From Candidatus Sulfopaludibacter sp. SbA3 (GTDB lineage: Bacteria > Pseudomonadota > Alphaproteobacteria > Caulobacterales > Hyphomonadaceae), in assembly GCA_945913285.1 (NCBI GenBank), contig CAMEDD010000027.1:1-36365 (forward strand): a stretch of DNA of 36,365 nucleotides, written 5' to 3'. A program made the position numbers and the translations under genes. The notes beneath the pieces were generated by a model. It had not been told where the DNA came from, made no database searches, and saw only the letters and a list, made by a program, of their open reading frames with translations. Positions 35,127 to 36,365 of this stretch are shown piece by piece (the stretch's first letter is position 1; each line of letters starts with the position of its first letter).

Positions 35127-35562
35127 GGCCGCCTCGCCTGAACGCGCGCCGCGTGCCGGATTCGCGATCACCCCCTCGCGCGGCAAGTTCACCATCCATA
35201 ACGGCCCCAGCTACCGCGCCGCGGCGCCAAGCGATGTCCGCACCGGGCTCTGGGTTCTTGATCGCCATTGCAACGGCATGGGCTTCCTGCACGGGGGAAT
35301 GGCCTGCGCCTTTGCAGACAGCGCGCTCGCCTGGGCCGTCTGGTCCGCCACAAACAAGATGTCCGTCACGATCAAGCTGACGATGGAATTCATGGAGATC
35401 GCCCGCGAAGGTGAGTGGATCGAAGCGCATCCCGTCGTCACCGCCGTAGATGGCGACTTCGTGCACGTCAGCGCCCGAATCGTGAAAGAGGATGGCGCAC
35501 TGGCTGCCCGCGCCGATGCAGTCTTCCGCACGGTTCGCCGGGGACCCTCGGCGAAAGCCTAG
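35119..35562 (+). CDS. Hotdog-fold (PaaI-like) acyl-CoA thioesterase
   Basis: A 147-aa cytoplasmic protein with a hotdog fold. The motif NGMGFLHGGMACAFADSALAWAV has the HGG at residues 58-60, typical of the PaaI/YbgC-like 4HBT group. The strand pattern SVTIKLTMEFMEIAREGEWIEAHP and FVHVSARIVKEDGALAARADAVF completes it. The start is the GTG at 35119 (GGAA 6 nt upstream), which overlaps the DUF192 gene. The frame is open further upstream to 34981, but that segment is a shadow of DUF192. The stop overlaps that of the convergent acyl-CoA synthetase, which may share acyl-CoA substrates. Confidence 0.92.
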   Translation: MAEAASPERAPRAGFAITPSRGKFTIHNGPSYRAAAPSDVRTGLWVLDRHCNGMGFLHGGMACAFADSALAWAVWSATNKMSVTIKLTMEFMEIAREGEWIEAHPVVTAVDGDFVHVSARIVKEDGALAARADAVFRTVRRGPSAKA

Positions 35563-36365
35563 AGCCCGAGTTCCTTCAGCGCGAATTCCTTGATCGACTT
35601 GTAGTCCGCTTTCCCGTTCGGTGCCCGGCCAAGGTCCTCCTTCACCAGGATGCGCTTCGGCGCCTTGTACCGGGCCAGCTTGCTCTGGATGAAGGCGCGC
35701 AGTTCATCCTCCGACACCTCGCGCTCCAGCGACACGACCGCGGTCACCGCCTGTCCCCACTTGTCATCCGGCACACCCACGACCAGAGCGTCGCGCACGG
35801 CCGGATGGGACTTCAGCGCCTCCTCCACTTCCTCTGGATACACTTTCTCGCCGGCCGTGTTGATACAGTTCGAGCCCCGTCCGAGCAGCGTGATCGAGCC
35901 ATCGGCCTCCACGATGCACCAGTCGCCCGGGATCGCGTACCGCATGCCGCCGATCGTCTTGTAAGTCTTCGCAGTCTTCTCGGGATCCTTGTAATACCCG
36001 AGCGGCACCGCGCCGCCGCGCGCTATAAAGCCCGGCTCGCCGCTCCCGGGAAGCACTTCGCGGTCATCCTCAGTGAACACTTTGCAGCTGACGCCGATCT
36101 CGAACTTGGATGTCTGCGTGCCGCCATCGGCCGTGGTGACCGACGAGCCGAAGCCGACCGCTTCGGACGCGCCGAAACTGTCGGTCAGCGCTGTCTGCTG
36201 AATATGCCGAAGCAGGCCCTGCTTGACTTCGGCGCTCCACATTACCCCCGACGAAACAATGTTCAGAACAGTCGACAGGTTCCAGCGACCGGGATTTTCG
36301 TCCAGCGTCTGTAGCATCGGCTTGGCGAACGCGTCACCCACGATGGCCATCGACGTCACCCCGTT
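35559..36365 (-). CDS. Acyl-CoA synthetase (AMP-forming), C-terminal part; 5' end outside the window
   Basis: An ANL-superfamily adenylating enzyme that activates a fatty or aromatic acid via acyl-AMP to the CoA thioester. The visible 268 or so residues hold the A5 motif DSFGASEAVGFGS, the ATP-contact region IPGDWCIVEADGSITLLGRGSNCINTAGEKVYPEEVEEAL (hinge at GRG), PDDKWGQAVTAVVSLE and the catalytic Lys in APNGKADYK near the C-terminus. The AMP-binding P-loop and N-terminal domain lie beyond base 36365. The frame is open through the window edge, so the in-frame GTG at 36359 is not the start. INTAGEKVYP is typical of the FadD-like subgroup acting on larger or branched acids. Confidence 0.95.
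   Translation of the reverse strand, partial: NGVTSMAIVGDAFAKPMLQTLDENPGRWNLSTVLNIVSSGVMWSAEVKQGLLRHIQQTALTDSFGASEAVGFGSSVTTADGGTQTSKFEIGVSCKVFTEDDREVLPGSGEPGFIARGGAVPLGYYKDPEKTAKTYKTIGGMRYAIPGDWCIVEADGSITLLGRGSNCINTAGEKVYPEEVEEALKSHPAVRDALVVGVPDDKWGQAVTAVVSLEREVSEDELRAFIQSKLARYKAPKRILVKEDLGRAPNGKADYKSIKEFALKELGL

Overview
The window is G+C-rich bacterial chromosome, almost wall-to-wall coding. It reads as an alphaproteobacterium, most probably Caulobacterales and Hyphomonadaceae-like. The reasons are: a pdh cluster (pdhA-pdhB-pdhC-lpd) whose E1-beta subunit carries its own lipoyl domain; the recG / sdhE / mfd neighbourhood; eno close to ftsB and pdhA; a double cold-shock-domain protein followed by a DUF192 protein; and a GCTATATC-type -10 element before the tRNA. 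The assignment is inference from gene content. No 16S or other marker is present.

Layout. 1-448: 3' end of an OmpA-family gene whose upstream part is replaced by a perfect 106-bp inverted copy of itself, probably a contig-end fold-back artefact. 560-7109: one tightly packed + strand operon for arginine catabolism by the succinyltransferase (AST) route: M20 hydrolase, astA, astD, a methyltransferase, astB and a zeta-like GST. AstC and AstE are absent; the M20 hydrolase is the natural candidate for the final desuccinylation. 7113-9315: minus-strand genes (a membrane-anchored DUF3089-like protein, a DUF6285 protein and an APH-type kinase). 9814-10149: an orphan, extremely acidic small protein. 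10243-16340: genome maintenance and respiration (recG on the minus strand; sdhE and mfd on the plus strand). 16449-19473: CaiB/BaiF CoA-transferase, rpmF and eno.

19556-20981: an anomalous stretch between eno and ftsB. It holds a membrane protein with a diverged TIR-like N-terminal domain and, directly after it, an N-terminally truncated TIR remnant with no usable start codon. 21046-26196: complete pyruvate dehydrogenase operon. The pdhC linker contains an in-frame 69-bp palindromic repeat element. 26215-31852: minus-strand genes for a zinc-type TonB-dependent receptor with a Zur-like operator at its start, an SDR oxidoreductase, a lipoprotein M19 dipeptidase and purB. 32004-36365: recJ, tRNA-Glu(UUC) with a recognisable promoter, a double cold-shock protein, a DUF192 protein, a hotdog thioesterase and, convergent with it, the 3' part of an acyl-CoA synthetase cut by the window end.

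Most of the window is core chromosome. No CRISPR array, integrase, transposase or phage module was seen. The observations most worth following are the TIR pair, the palindromic element inside pdhC, the Zur-box/TonB receptor pairing, the M20 enzyme in the ast operon, and the terminal inverted duplication.
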